A stretch of DNA of 5,609 nucleotides from Gammaproteobacteria bacterium (GTDB lineage Bacteria > Pseudomonadota > Gammaproteobacteria > Steroidobacterales > Steroidobacteraceae), in the NCBI GenBank assembly GCA_020846815.1, contig JADLDF010000427.1:1-5609 (forward strand), read 5' to 3'. Of this stretch, positions 1-5,349 are shown piece after piece. A program made the position numbers and the translations under genes. Under the pieces are notes generated by a model. The model saw only the letters and a list, made by a program, of their open reading frames with translations, was not told the origin of the DNA and made no database searches. How positions within the stretch are numbered: position 1 is the stretch's first letter; every line of letters begins with the position of its first letter.

Positions 1-2
1 CG

Positions 3-314
3 CTCGTCGCCGGTGCCGGCGGCGGCGCGGGCATCGCTCTGCCGCAGGCGCTGCTGATCACCGACGTGCGCAGCTTCGCCGAGACCTTGCGCGAGGCCGT
101 CGCCCAGGGCGACGTCACGCTCGATGCCTCGCGCCTGAAGGACATCGACACGGCCGGGCTGCAGCTGCTGTGCGCGACGCGGGCCGCCGCGCTCGCCGCC
201 GGACGCTCCTTCCGCTGGGCAGCGGCATCGGATGGATTGTGCACTGCGGCCACGGCCGTGGGCCTGCAGGAGCCCCTCGGGCTCGCCGGCGCCCAGCTTG
301 AGAGAGCGCGATGA
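3..314 (+). CDS. STAS-domain protein of the chemotaxis cluster (5' end outside window)
   Basis: This is the C-terminal part of a small cytoplasmic STAS (anti-sigma-factor-antagonist-like) protein. The frame is open from the window edge, so the gene begins upstream. A GTG at 66 lies after the first STAS beta strand (LPQALLITDV, encoded before and through it) and is probably an internal Val, not the start. The STAS core is seen as TLDASRLKDIDTAGLQLL, followed by the second half with RWAAASDGLCTAATAVGL. In SpoIIAA the equivalent loop reads D-S-S-G and the second Ser is phosphorylated. Here it reads D-T-A-G, so that Ser is replaced by Ala, although a Thr sits beside it. STAS proteins of this kind occur beside cheA in F7-type chemotaxis clusters. 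Their role is not well defined, and a scaffold or partner-switch role is inference. The stop overlaps the next gene's start (ATGA). Confidence 0.85.
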   Translation, partial: LVAGAGGGAGIALPQALLITDVRSFAETLREAVAQGDVTLDASRLKDIDTAGLQLLCATRAAALAAGRSFRWAAASDGLCTAATAVGLQEPLGLAGAQLERAR

Positions 315-766
315 AGGACTCCGACGCGCGCGTCGCGAGCCTCGCCAGCGCGGTCAGCCACATCGTGGAGCGCCTGGCAGAGCTGCGGACGATCGCCGCC
401 GAGCTGCCGCGCGACGACGATCCGCATTGCGCGGCGCTCGGTGCACGCCTGTCCACGGCCAGCGCCGAGCTCGAGCTCGACGCGCAGCAGGCGGTGGTCG
501 CGCTGCAGTTCTATGACAAGATGGTCCAGCGCATCACGCACGTGCGCGACGGCCTGACGATCCCGGCCGAGGTCATCGAGGCTGGCCCGCGCGAGCGTTC
601 CGCCGCCTGGGAGCAGCTGCTGCAGGAAGTCCGCAGCCGCTACAGCATGGTCGAGGAGCGCGTGCTGTTCGACTTCCTGATCCGCGGCACGGGCCCGCGG
701 GAAATGACGCGGGCGCTGACCGACCTGCAGGGGGCGAGCCGTCCGGGCGAGCTCGAACTGTTCTGA
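311..766 (+). CDS. CheZ-like small helical protein (putative CheY-P phosphatase)
   Basis: This is a 151-residue soluble protein with no signal peptide or membrane segment. It appears almost wholly helical: helix 1 about residues 3-32, helix 2 about 40-82, helix 3 about 94-125, then a polar tail. The centre of helix 2 reads AVVALQFYDKMVQRITHV. This resembles the E. coli CheZ catalytic segment AQDFQDLTGQVIKRM, in which Asp143 and Gln147 (D-x-x-x-Q) act on CheY-P. Here the same spacing is met by Asp69 and Gln73, preceded by Phe67. The protein is shorter than E. coli CheZ (214 residues) and has no obvious LLDSLGF-type CheY-binding tail; it ends GELELF, like CheD in this operon (GEIDLF). The ATG overlaps the STAS stop, with a GAG-rich ribosome site just upstream, which implies translational coupling. 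A phosphatase role is inferred from the motif and context. It could instead be a structural or adaptor helical protein. Confidence 0.8.
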   Translation: MKDSDARVASLASAVSHIVERLAELRTIAAELPRDDDPHCAALGARLSTASAELELDAQQAVVALQFYDKMVQRITHVRDGLTIPAEVIEAGPRERSAAWEQLLQEVRSRYSMVEERVLFDFLIRGTGPREMTRALTDLQGASRPGELELF

Positions 767-789
767 ACGGCAGGGAATCCGCGAGATCC

Positions 790-1629
790 ATGGCAGCCCA
801 GCCCGCACAGACCGAGGAATTCCAGCTCAGCGACGCCGAGTTCCATGAGATCCGCCGAATCGTGCACCGCACGACCGGTATCGCGCTCGCCGACACCAAG
901 CGCCACCTGGTGTACGGACGTCTCGCCCGGCGGCTGCGTGCGCTGTCGCTGACGACCTTCGGCGATTACCTGCAGCGGATCGAGACGGACGCGAACGAGC
1001 TCGAGGAGTTCTGCAACGCGATCACCACGAACCTCACGTTCTTCTTCCGCGAAGCACATCATTTCCAGTACCTGAGCTCGACGGTGCTGCCGATGCTGCA
1101 GAAGCAGAACGCGACGTCGCGCCGGATCCGGATCTGGTCGGCCGGCTGCTCGACGGGCGAGGAGCCCTATTCGATCGCCTGCTGTGTCCTCGAGACGCTC
1201 GGCGGGCTGCGCGACTGGGACATCAGGATCCTCGCGACCGATCTCGATTCGAAGGTGCTGGCGCACGGTCAGGCGGGCCTCTATTCCGCCGACCGGCTCG
1301 ACAAGGTCGATCGTGCGCGGCGCGACCGCTGGTTCGCGCCGCAGGGCGGCGGCCCGCACTGGCAGGCGCGCGACGAGCTGCGGCGGCTGATCGCCTTCAA
1401 GCGTCTCAACCTCATGGAGCCCTGGCCCGTGAAAGGGCCGTTCGACGTGATCTTCTGCCGCAACGTCGTGATCTATTTCGACAAGCCCACTCAGCGCCTG
1501 GTGTTCGGGCGCATGGCGGAGCTGCAGCGCCCGGGCGGTCATCTGTTCATCGGCCATTCCGAGTCGCTGTTCAACGTCTGCGACCACTACGAGCTGATCG
1601 GGCAGACCACCTACAGGAAGAACGACTGA
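790..1629 (+). CDS. cheR: Chemotaxis protein methyltransferase CheR
   Basis: CheR is a cytoplasmic S-adenosylmethionine-dependent enzyme that methylates glutamates on receptor adaptation helices. The protein is 279 residues, close to E. coli CheR (286). The N-terminal helical domain spans about residues 12-92 and ends with TNLTFFFREAHHF; Arg87 matches the conserved Arg of this motif. The SAM-binding fold follows: IWSAGCSTGEEPYSIA (115-130), ATDLDSKVL (149-157), FCRNVVIYFDKP (222-233) and GHSESL near the end. The beta-subdomain that grips receptor C-terminal pentapeptides lies at about 160-205 and carries a loop with three glycines (186-188). This is compatible with a pentapeptide-dependent CheR such as P. 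aeruginosa CheR2, which fits the DWARF-tailed receptor remnant downstream. The ribosome site is weak (GGGAA 12 bases upstream, or GAG closer). The gene lies 23 bases after the CheZ-like gene and 1 base before cheD. Confidence 0.97.
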   Translation: MAAQPAQTEEFQLSDAEFHEIRRIVHRTTGIALADTKRHLVYGRLARRLRALSLTTFGDYLQRIETDANELEEFCNAITTNLTFFFREAHHFQYLSSTVLPMLQKQNATSRRIRIWSAGCSTGEEPYSIACCVLETLGGLRDWDIRILATDLDSKVLAHGQAGLYSADRLDKVDRARRDRWFAPQGGGPHWQARDELRRLIAFKRLNLMEPWPVKGPFDVIFCRNVVIYFDKPTQRLVFGRMAELQRPGGHLFIGHSESLFNVCDHYELIGQTTYRKND

Positions 1630-1630
1630 A

Positions 1631-2314
1631 ATGAAGACCGGGGCTCGACATGCCGCGCAGCACGGGGCCGGAGCGCTGCTCGCGCATGCGCAGGGCCCGC
1701 CGCCGAAGGCGGCGGCACATTTCTCTCACATCGGGCGGCACTGGGACGGCCGCGAGGGGAAGTGGGTGGCCAAGCTCCTGCCCGGCGACTACTACGTCAC
1801 CATGCAGGACGAGCTGATCTTCACGGTGCTCGGCTCCTGCGTCTCCGCCTGCATCCGCGACCGGGTGCTGCGCATCGGCGGCATGAACCACTTCATGCTG
1901 CCCGAGAACCCCGGTGAAGGCGGTTCCTGGGGCCAGACGGCGAGCGCGGCGACGCGCTACGGCAACGTCGCGATGGAACGGCTGGTCAACGACATCCTCA
2001 AGGCCGGCGGCAGACGCGAGAACCTCGAGGTGAAGCTGGTCGGCGGCGGGCGCGTGCTCGATGCGATGACCGACATCGGCGCGCGCAACATCCAGTTCGT
2101 ACGCGAATTCGTCGCGACCGAGGGCTACAGAGTCCTCGGCGAGGACCTGGGATCGACCCATCCACGCAAGGTCATGTACCACCCGGAGACGGGCGCCGCG
2201 CGCGTCAAGAAGCTCGGCAACCTTGAGGCCGGCACGGACCTGGTCGAGCGCGAACGTTCCTACGCCCGCAAGATCGACACGACGCCGGTCGCGGGCGAGA
2301 TCGACCTGTTCTGA
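1631..2314 (+). CDS. cheD: Chemoreceptor glutamine deamidase CheD
   Basis: CheD converts specific receptor glutamines to glutamates (methylation sites). In some bacteria it also partners with CheC-type phosphatases. This copy is 227 residues, longer than the compact T. maritima enzyme, because of an N-terminal extension of about 45 residues rich in Ala, His and Gly. The core is clear: KLLPGDYYVTMQDE, then FTVLGSCVSACIRD with the catalytic Cys70, then GGMNHFMLP with His87. The Cys-to-His spacing of 17 equals that of T. maritima (Cys27/His44). Thr65 is near the catalytic Thr position but one residue off a strict alignment. Further on are KLVGGGRVL and HPRKVMYHPETG. The tail is GEIDLF, nearly the same as that of the CheZ-like protein. 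The start follows the cheR stop by one base, with an AGGAAG ribosome site inside cheR (1615-1620), so translation is probably coupled. Confidence 0.96.
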   Translation: MKTGARHAAQHGAGALLAHAQGPPPKAAAHFSHIGRHWDGREGKWVAKLLPGDYYVTMQDELIFTVLGSCVSACIRDRVLRIGGMNHFMLPENPGEGGSWGQTASAATRYGNVAMERLVNDILKAGGRRENLEVKLVGGGRVLDAMTDIGARNIQFVREFVATEGYRVLGEDLGSTHPRKVMYHPETGAARVKKLGNLEAGTDLVERERSYARKIDTTPVAGEIDLF

Positions 2315-2317
2315 ACG

Positions 2318-2322
2318 AAGGG
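2318..2322 (+). promoter_or_regulatory. Ribosome binding site of cheB (AAGGG)
   Basis: AAGGG lies 7 bases before the ATG at 2330, in the 15-base gap between the cheD stop and cheB. It supports that ATG as the cheB start. Confidence 0.6.
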
Positions 2323-2329
2323 CACGACC

Positions 2330-3457
2330 ATGGCGAGCACGAGTGGCAGGATCAAGGTGCTGATCGTCGACGACTCGGCGCTGGTGAGGAAGCTGCTGAC
2401 CGCGATCCTCGGCGCCGATCCGGCGCTGGAGGTGGTCGGCTCGGCGGAGGACGCCTACGTCGCGCGCGAGAAGATCAAGGCGCTGAACCCCGACGTGATC
2501 ACACTCGACGTCGAGATGCCGAAGATGGACGGCATCCAGTTCCTGCGCAACCTCATGCGCCTGCGGCCGATGCCGGTGGTCATGTGCTCGTCGCTGACGG
2601 AAAAGGGCGCGGAAGTGACCCTGTCCGCGCTCGAGCTCGGCGCGATCGACTTCGTGACCAAGCCGAAGATCGACCTCGCACGCACGCTCGAGGACTATGC
2701 GGCCGAGCTCATCGGCAAGATCAAGGTGGCCGCGCGTGCGCGCGTGCGTGCGCTGCCCGTGATCGGCGCGCCGGCCGCCGGCGCCGCAGCCGGCACGCCG
2801 GGCGCGGGCAACGACGCGGCGCGGACTGCCGCCGGCGCTGCGCCGCTGCGCTTCCGCACGACCAACCAGCTGATCGCGATCGGCGCCTCCACCGGTGGAA
2901 CCGAGGCGATCCGGGAAGTGCTGTGCCGGATGCCGCCGGATGCGCCGGGCATCGTGATCTCCCAGCACATCCCGGCGGCCTTCAGCGGGCCGTTCGCGGC
3001 GCGCATGGACAGCTGCTCGCAGATGACCGTGCACGAGGCGCGCGACGGTCAGCTCGTGATTCCGGGACACGTGTTCATCGCGCCGGGCGATCGGCACCTG
3101 GTCGTCGAGCGCGACGGCGCCCGCTGGCGCGTGCGGCTCACCCAGGAGCAGCCGGTCAACCACCACCGGCCGAGCGTCGACGTAATGTTCCGCTCGGTGG
3201 CGCGCTGCGCCGGGCAGAACGCGATCGGCGTCATGCTGACCGGCATGGGTGCCGACGGCGCGCGCGGCATGCTCGAGATGCGCGAGGCCGGTGCGCGCAA
3301 CGTCGTCCAGGACGAGAAGACCAGCGTCGTCTGGGGTATGCCGGGCGCGGCCGTGAATCTCGGCGCGGTGGAGAAGATCCTGCCGCTGCACGAGATCGCC
3401 GACCAGGTCCTGGAATGGGCCGCGGAGCGGGGCGCGCCCGTCGCCGCACGGGCCTGA
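2330..3457 (+). CDS. cheB: Chemotaxis response regulator protein-glutamate methylesterase/deamidase CheB
   Basis: CheB removes methyl groups from receptor glutamates and deamidates glutamines when its receiver domain is phosphorylated by CheA. The protein is 375 residues. The receiver domain (about 8-125) has the acidic pair Asp14-Asp15, phosphoacceptor Asp60 in [11 protein letters not shown], Ser87 at the switch Ser/Thr position, and Lys111 in VTKP. A Gly/Ala/Pro-rich linker (about 141-172) leads to the esterase domain. Its triad is complete: Ser187 in IGASTGG, His213 in SQHIP and Asp309 in MLTGMGADG. The spacings of 26 and 96 residues equal those of the Salmonella enzyme (Ser164, His190, Asp286). 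The gene has a good ribosome site and follows cheD by 15 bases, closing the intact run of chemotaxis genes. It shares a 26-base identical segment with the defective cheB copy downstream. Confidence 0.97.
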   Translation: MASTSGRIKVLIVDDSALVRKLLTAILGADPALEVVGSAEDAYVAREKIKALNPDVITLDVEMPKMDGIQFLRNLMRLRPMPVVMCSSLTEKGAEVTLSALELGAIDFVTKPKIDLARTLEDYAAELIGKIKVAARARVRALPVIGAPAAGAAAGTPGAGNDAARTAAGAAPLRFRTTNQLIAIGASTGGTEAIREVLCRMPPDAPGIVISQHIPAAFSGPFAARMDSCSQMTVHEARDGQLVIPGHVFIAPGDRHLVVERDGARWRVRLTQEQPVNHHRPSVDVMFRSVARCAGQNAIGVMLTGMGADGARGMLEMREAGARNVVQDEKTSVVWGMPGAAVNLGAVEKILPLHEIADQVLEWAAERGAPVAARA

Positions 3458-3470
3458 CCGGAGCACGGTG

Positions 3471-3485
3471 GTGCGGGCACCGCAC
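3471..3485 (+). terminator. Small hairpin after cheB (possible weak terminator)
   Basis: GTGCGG-GCA-CCGCAC is a perfect 6-base-pair stem with a 3-base loop, 14 bases after the cheB stop. It ends directly before the -35 element of the proposed sigma-28 promoter. No T-run follows, so intrinsic termination would be weak at best, and short GC hairpins are common by chance at this base composition. Confidence 0.25.
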
Positions 3486-3512
3486 TCAAGTTCTGTCGCC
3501 GCCGGCCGACAA
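3486..3512 (+). promoter_or_regulatory. Sigma-28 (FliA) type promoter ahead of the receptor gene
   Basis: TCAAGTTC (3486-3493), an 11-base spacer, and GCCGACAA (3505-3512) match the E. coli FliA consensus TAAAGTTT-N11-GCCGATAA at 6 of 8 and 7 of 8 positions with exact spacing. The site lies in the only sizeable intergenic gap of the window, 60 bases before the receptor GTG start. FliA drives late flagellar and receptor genes, so the placement fits. No start site has been measured; this is a consensus match plus context. Confidence 0.7.
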
Positions 3513-3560
3513 CGAGGCATGGCCACGGCGGGCATGCCAGCGACACGCAAGAGAACAGTC

Positions 3561-3565
3561 AGGAG
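3561..3565 (+). promoter_or_regulatory. Ribosome binding site of the receptor gene (AGGAG)
   Basis: AGGAG lies 6 bases before the GTG at 3572. It decides this GTG as the receptor start, since the protein then begins MNWIRNLPFPVKLG and runs straight into the first membrane segment. Confidence 0.75.
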
Positions 3566-3969
3566 TCGATCGTGAACTGGATACGCAACCTGCCCTTCCC
3601 GGTGAAGCTCGGGGCGATCACCGCCGTGATGCTCGCGCCCGTGCTGCTGCTCGGGGTCTTCTTCCTGCAGACCAGGAACGATGGCATCGCGATCTCGGAG
3701 AACATCGCCGGTGGTCTCCACCACTACCGCGAGCTCGAGAAGATGCTCGTACCGCTCGGCGCGCGCGAGGCCTACGCGGTCGCCGCGGCGCTGGGTGACG
3801 CGGCGTCGGTGGCGAAGGTCTGTCGCTGAGCGCCGAGATCGATGCGATCGTGGCGGCGCAGGGCAAGGCTCCGCTGGAGTTCGACGCCGACGCGACCGAG
3901 ATCGCCGGTCATCGGGGCGAGATCGAGCGCGCCTGCCGTCGCTGATCGGGCCGGTCCACGGCGCGCTGC

Positions 3970-3975
3970 AGGAGG
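3970..3975 (+). promoter_or_regulatory. Internal Shine-Dalgarno AGGAGG inside the receptor remnant
   Basis: A full AGGAGG sits 5 bases before an ATG at 3981, in the frame that stays open to 4541. It also encodes part of the LQEAG stretch, so it may be coincidental, but its strength and spacing are better than those of most genes in this window. Confidence 0.4.
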
Positions 3976-3980
3976 CCGGC

Positions 3981-4541
3981 ATGGCGCTGGTCGAGGCGCG
4001 CATCGCCGACGACCGCGCGGCACGCAGTCGGTCGGTGGCGGTCGTCGCGCTGGCGCTGGTGGTCGCGCTGCTGTTCACGTACTTCGTCGCCCGCACGACC
4101 ATCTCCCACCTGCGCCAGGGCGTGGAGGCGGTCGGCCGCATGGCTGACGGCGACCATACGGCCGCGATCGACGCGAATCCCGGCCGCGACGAGATCGGCC
4201 GGCTGTTGCAGGCCCTGCGCACGACGCGCGATCGGATGTCGAAGGTGCTGGCCGGTGTCCAGGCGAGCGCCGAGACCGTGGCGACCGCCGCGCGCGAGAT
4301 CAACGAAGGCACGCACGATCTGGCGGGCCGCACCGAGCAGGCGGCGAAGCTGCGCGAGCTGACCTCGATCTTCAGGATCCGCGGCGAGTACGCGTCGGCC
4401 GACGACCTGCCGGCGACCGCCACGTCGCGCCAGCCGCCGGCCCGCGCCGCGGTGGCGTCCGCGCCGAAGTCCGCGGCGGCCGCGCCGCTTCCTGCGCCAC
4501 GCCAGGCGGCGCGCGGTGGCGAAGACTGGGCGCGGTTCTGA
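3981..4541 (+). CDS. Possible mini-protein from the receptor remnant: one membrane segment, HAMP, docking tail
   Basis: This is an uninterrupted 186-residue frame downstream of both frameshifts, with ATG at 3981 behind AGGAGG. It has a charged N-terminus, one membrane segment (about 18-37), a HAMP domain (about 38-90, with GRDEIGRL), a helical piece AREINEGTHDLAGRTEQ, the deletion scar EQAAK (119-123), KLRELTSIFRI, and a disordered Ala/Pro-rich linker. It ends DWARF, a W-x-x-F tail like the NWETF or GWEEF pentapeptides that recruit CheR and CheB. If made, it would be a membrane-bound docking platform without methylation sites or a kinase-contact tip. The simplest view is that it is only the intact end of a pseudogene. 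Expression is untested. Confidence 0.35.
   Translation: MALVEARIADDRAARSRSVAVVALALVVALLFTYFVARTTISHLRQGVEAVGRMADGDHTAAIDANPGRDEIGRLLQALRTTRDRMSKVLAGVQASAETVATAAREINEGTHDLAGRTEQAAKLRELTSIFRIRGEYASADDLPATATSRQPPARAAVASAPKSAAAAPLPAPRQAARGGEDWARF
4335..4346 (+). other. Deletion scar in the receptor remnant (EQAA codons)
   Basis: Related receptors read RTEQQAA at the start of the signalling hairpin, and often EQAA just before KLREL at its end. Here a single GAGCAGGCGGCG joins RT directly to KLREL. This is what recombination between two short EQAA-coding repeats would leave. The ancestral sequence is not in the window, so the mechanism is inference. Confidence 0.5.
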
Positions 4542-4547
4542 GCCGCG

Positions 4548-5340
4548 ATGACGAGGCAGAAGATCCATGTACTGGTCGTCGACGATTCGCCGCTCGACCG
4601 CGAGCTGCAGATCGAGATCATCCAGGCGGAGCCGGATTTCGAGGTTGCCGGCCAAGCCGCCGATGCCTACGAGGCGCGGGAGAAGATCCGCACGCTCGAT
4701 CCCGACGTGCTCACACTCGATGTCTCGATGCCGGGCATGGACGGCATCAAGTTCCTCCGCAACCTGATGCGACTGCGGCCGATGCCGGTGGTCATGTGTT
4801 CGGTCGCGACCGACGTGGGTGCCGCGGTCACGCTGGATGCACTGCAGATCGGCGCCGTCGATTTCGTCGCCAAGCCGGGCGCGAGCGGTCGCAGTTTCGA
4901 CGAGTACCGGCGCGAAGTGGTCGCGAAGCTGCACATGGCGGCCTATGCCCGCGTCACGGCCCACAAGGGCGCGGCCGGCCCGACGGACGCACTGCCATCG
5001 CCGCAGCCGGCCGCGGAGCTGCCGCGATCGCTGCGTCGCGAGCGGGCCGAGCCCGTGGAGCTGATCGCGATGGGCGCCTCGACCGGCGGCATCGGCGTGA
5101 TGCTCACCGGCTTGGGGACCGACGGTGCGCAGGGCCTGCTGGAGATGCGCAGGGCCGGCGCCTACAACATCGCGCAGGACGAGCAGAGCAGCGTCGTCTG
5201 GGGCATACCGGGTGCGGCCGCCAAGCTCGGTGCGGCGAATGAAGTCCTGCCGCTCGCCGGGATCCTGCGTGCCGTGGCCGAGCTCGTCGGTTCGGCTCGT
5301 GGCTTGCCGCGGCGGCGCGTCGCCGCTGCCCGCGGTCGCG
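4548..5340 (+). pseudogene. Second cheB copy with intact receiver and internally deleted esterase domain
   Basis: The frame starts MTRQKIHVLVVDDSPLD, 6 bases after the receptor remnant stop, with no visible ribosome site. The receiver domain keeps Asp12-Asp13, phosphoacceptor Asp58 in TLDVSMPGMDG, Ser85 and Lys109. By hand alignment it is 71 of 106 identical to the receiver of cheB upstream. After a Pro/Ala linker come LIAMGASTGG (Ser178), then immediately IGVMLTGLGTDGA (Asp192). In cheB, 108 residues lie between these two motifs, including catalytic His213, so an in-frame loss equivalent to cheB bases 2900-3223 has removed the triad His and most of the fold. It continues through SSVVWGIPGAAAKLG to about 5300, then becomes Arg/Ala-rich with no in-frame stop before the window ends. 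Methylesterase activity is not expected. A free receiver that soaks up phosphate from CheA is conceivable but unproven. Confidence 0.75.
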
Positions 5341-5349
5341 GTGCGGCCG

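Larger units (their letters stand above)
3572..4541 (+). pseudogene. Methyl-accepting chemotaxis protein remnant: two frameshifts and lost signalling domain
   Basis: The gene encodes the remains of an inner-membrane chemoreceptor. The first frame (to a stop at 3827-3829) gives a cytoplasmic start, a membrane segment (about residues 13-32) and the beginning of a helical sensor region. The sense then moves to the next frame near 3815-3822 (SLSAEIDAIVAAQGKAPLEFD, up to a stop at 3943-3945). It moves again near 3927-3934 to a third frame (LPSLIGPVHGALQ and onward). Each shift equals loss of one base. The last frame has the second membrane segment (4032-4091), a HAMP domain with GRDEIGRL, and AREINEGTHDLAGRTEQ. 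It then jumps to KLRELTSIFRI, an Ala/Pro-rich linker and the tail DWARF. The conserved cytoplasmic hairpin between RTEQ and KLREL is absent in every frame. Repaired length would be about 322 residues, against roughly 540 for a usual receptor. It cannot control CheA. Sequencing error could explain the frameshifts but not the missing domain. Confidence 0.85.

Noticed and set aside
640..1587. A 315-codon - strand frame opposite cheR
   Set aside because: It is a shadow of cheR, with composition typical of antisense of a GC-rich gene and no family motif.
3516..3538. Inverted repeat GGCATG...CATGCC between the promoter and the receptor start as an operator
   Set aside because: The arms are only 6 bases, 11 apart, with no known regulator match. 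It is too weak to call.
2584..3798. A 404-codon + strand frame overlapping cheB and the receptor start
   Set aside because: It is out of frame with the intact CheB, whose triad is complete, and its translation is Arg/Gly/Ala repeats.
3809..3830. Programmed ribosomal frameshifting at the first receptor break
   Set aside because: No slippery heptamer or following structure is evident, and a second break plus a missing domain point to decay or sequence error.
1571..4621. A 1016-codon open frame on the - strand across cheD, cheB and the receptor remnant
   Set aside because: Its product is low-complexity Arg/Ala/His/Asp-rich, lacks recognisable domains, and lies opposite clear genes. High GC content removes stops in the antisense frame.
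3909..4964. A 351-codon - strand frame across the receptor remnant and second cheB
   Set aside because: Antisense shadow of the same kind, with no domain or plausible start signal.
4796..5242. A 148-codon + strand frame within the second cheB copy
   Set aside because: The CheB-homologous sequence is in another frame throughout this stretch; this one gives only Arg/Gly-rich shadow sequence.
5312..5326. GCGGCG-CGT-CGCCGC hairpin between the cheB copy and the GNAT gene as a terminator
   Set aside because: There is no T-run on either strand, and such stems are expected by chance in this GC-rich DNA.
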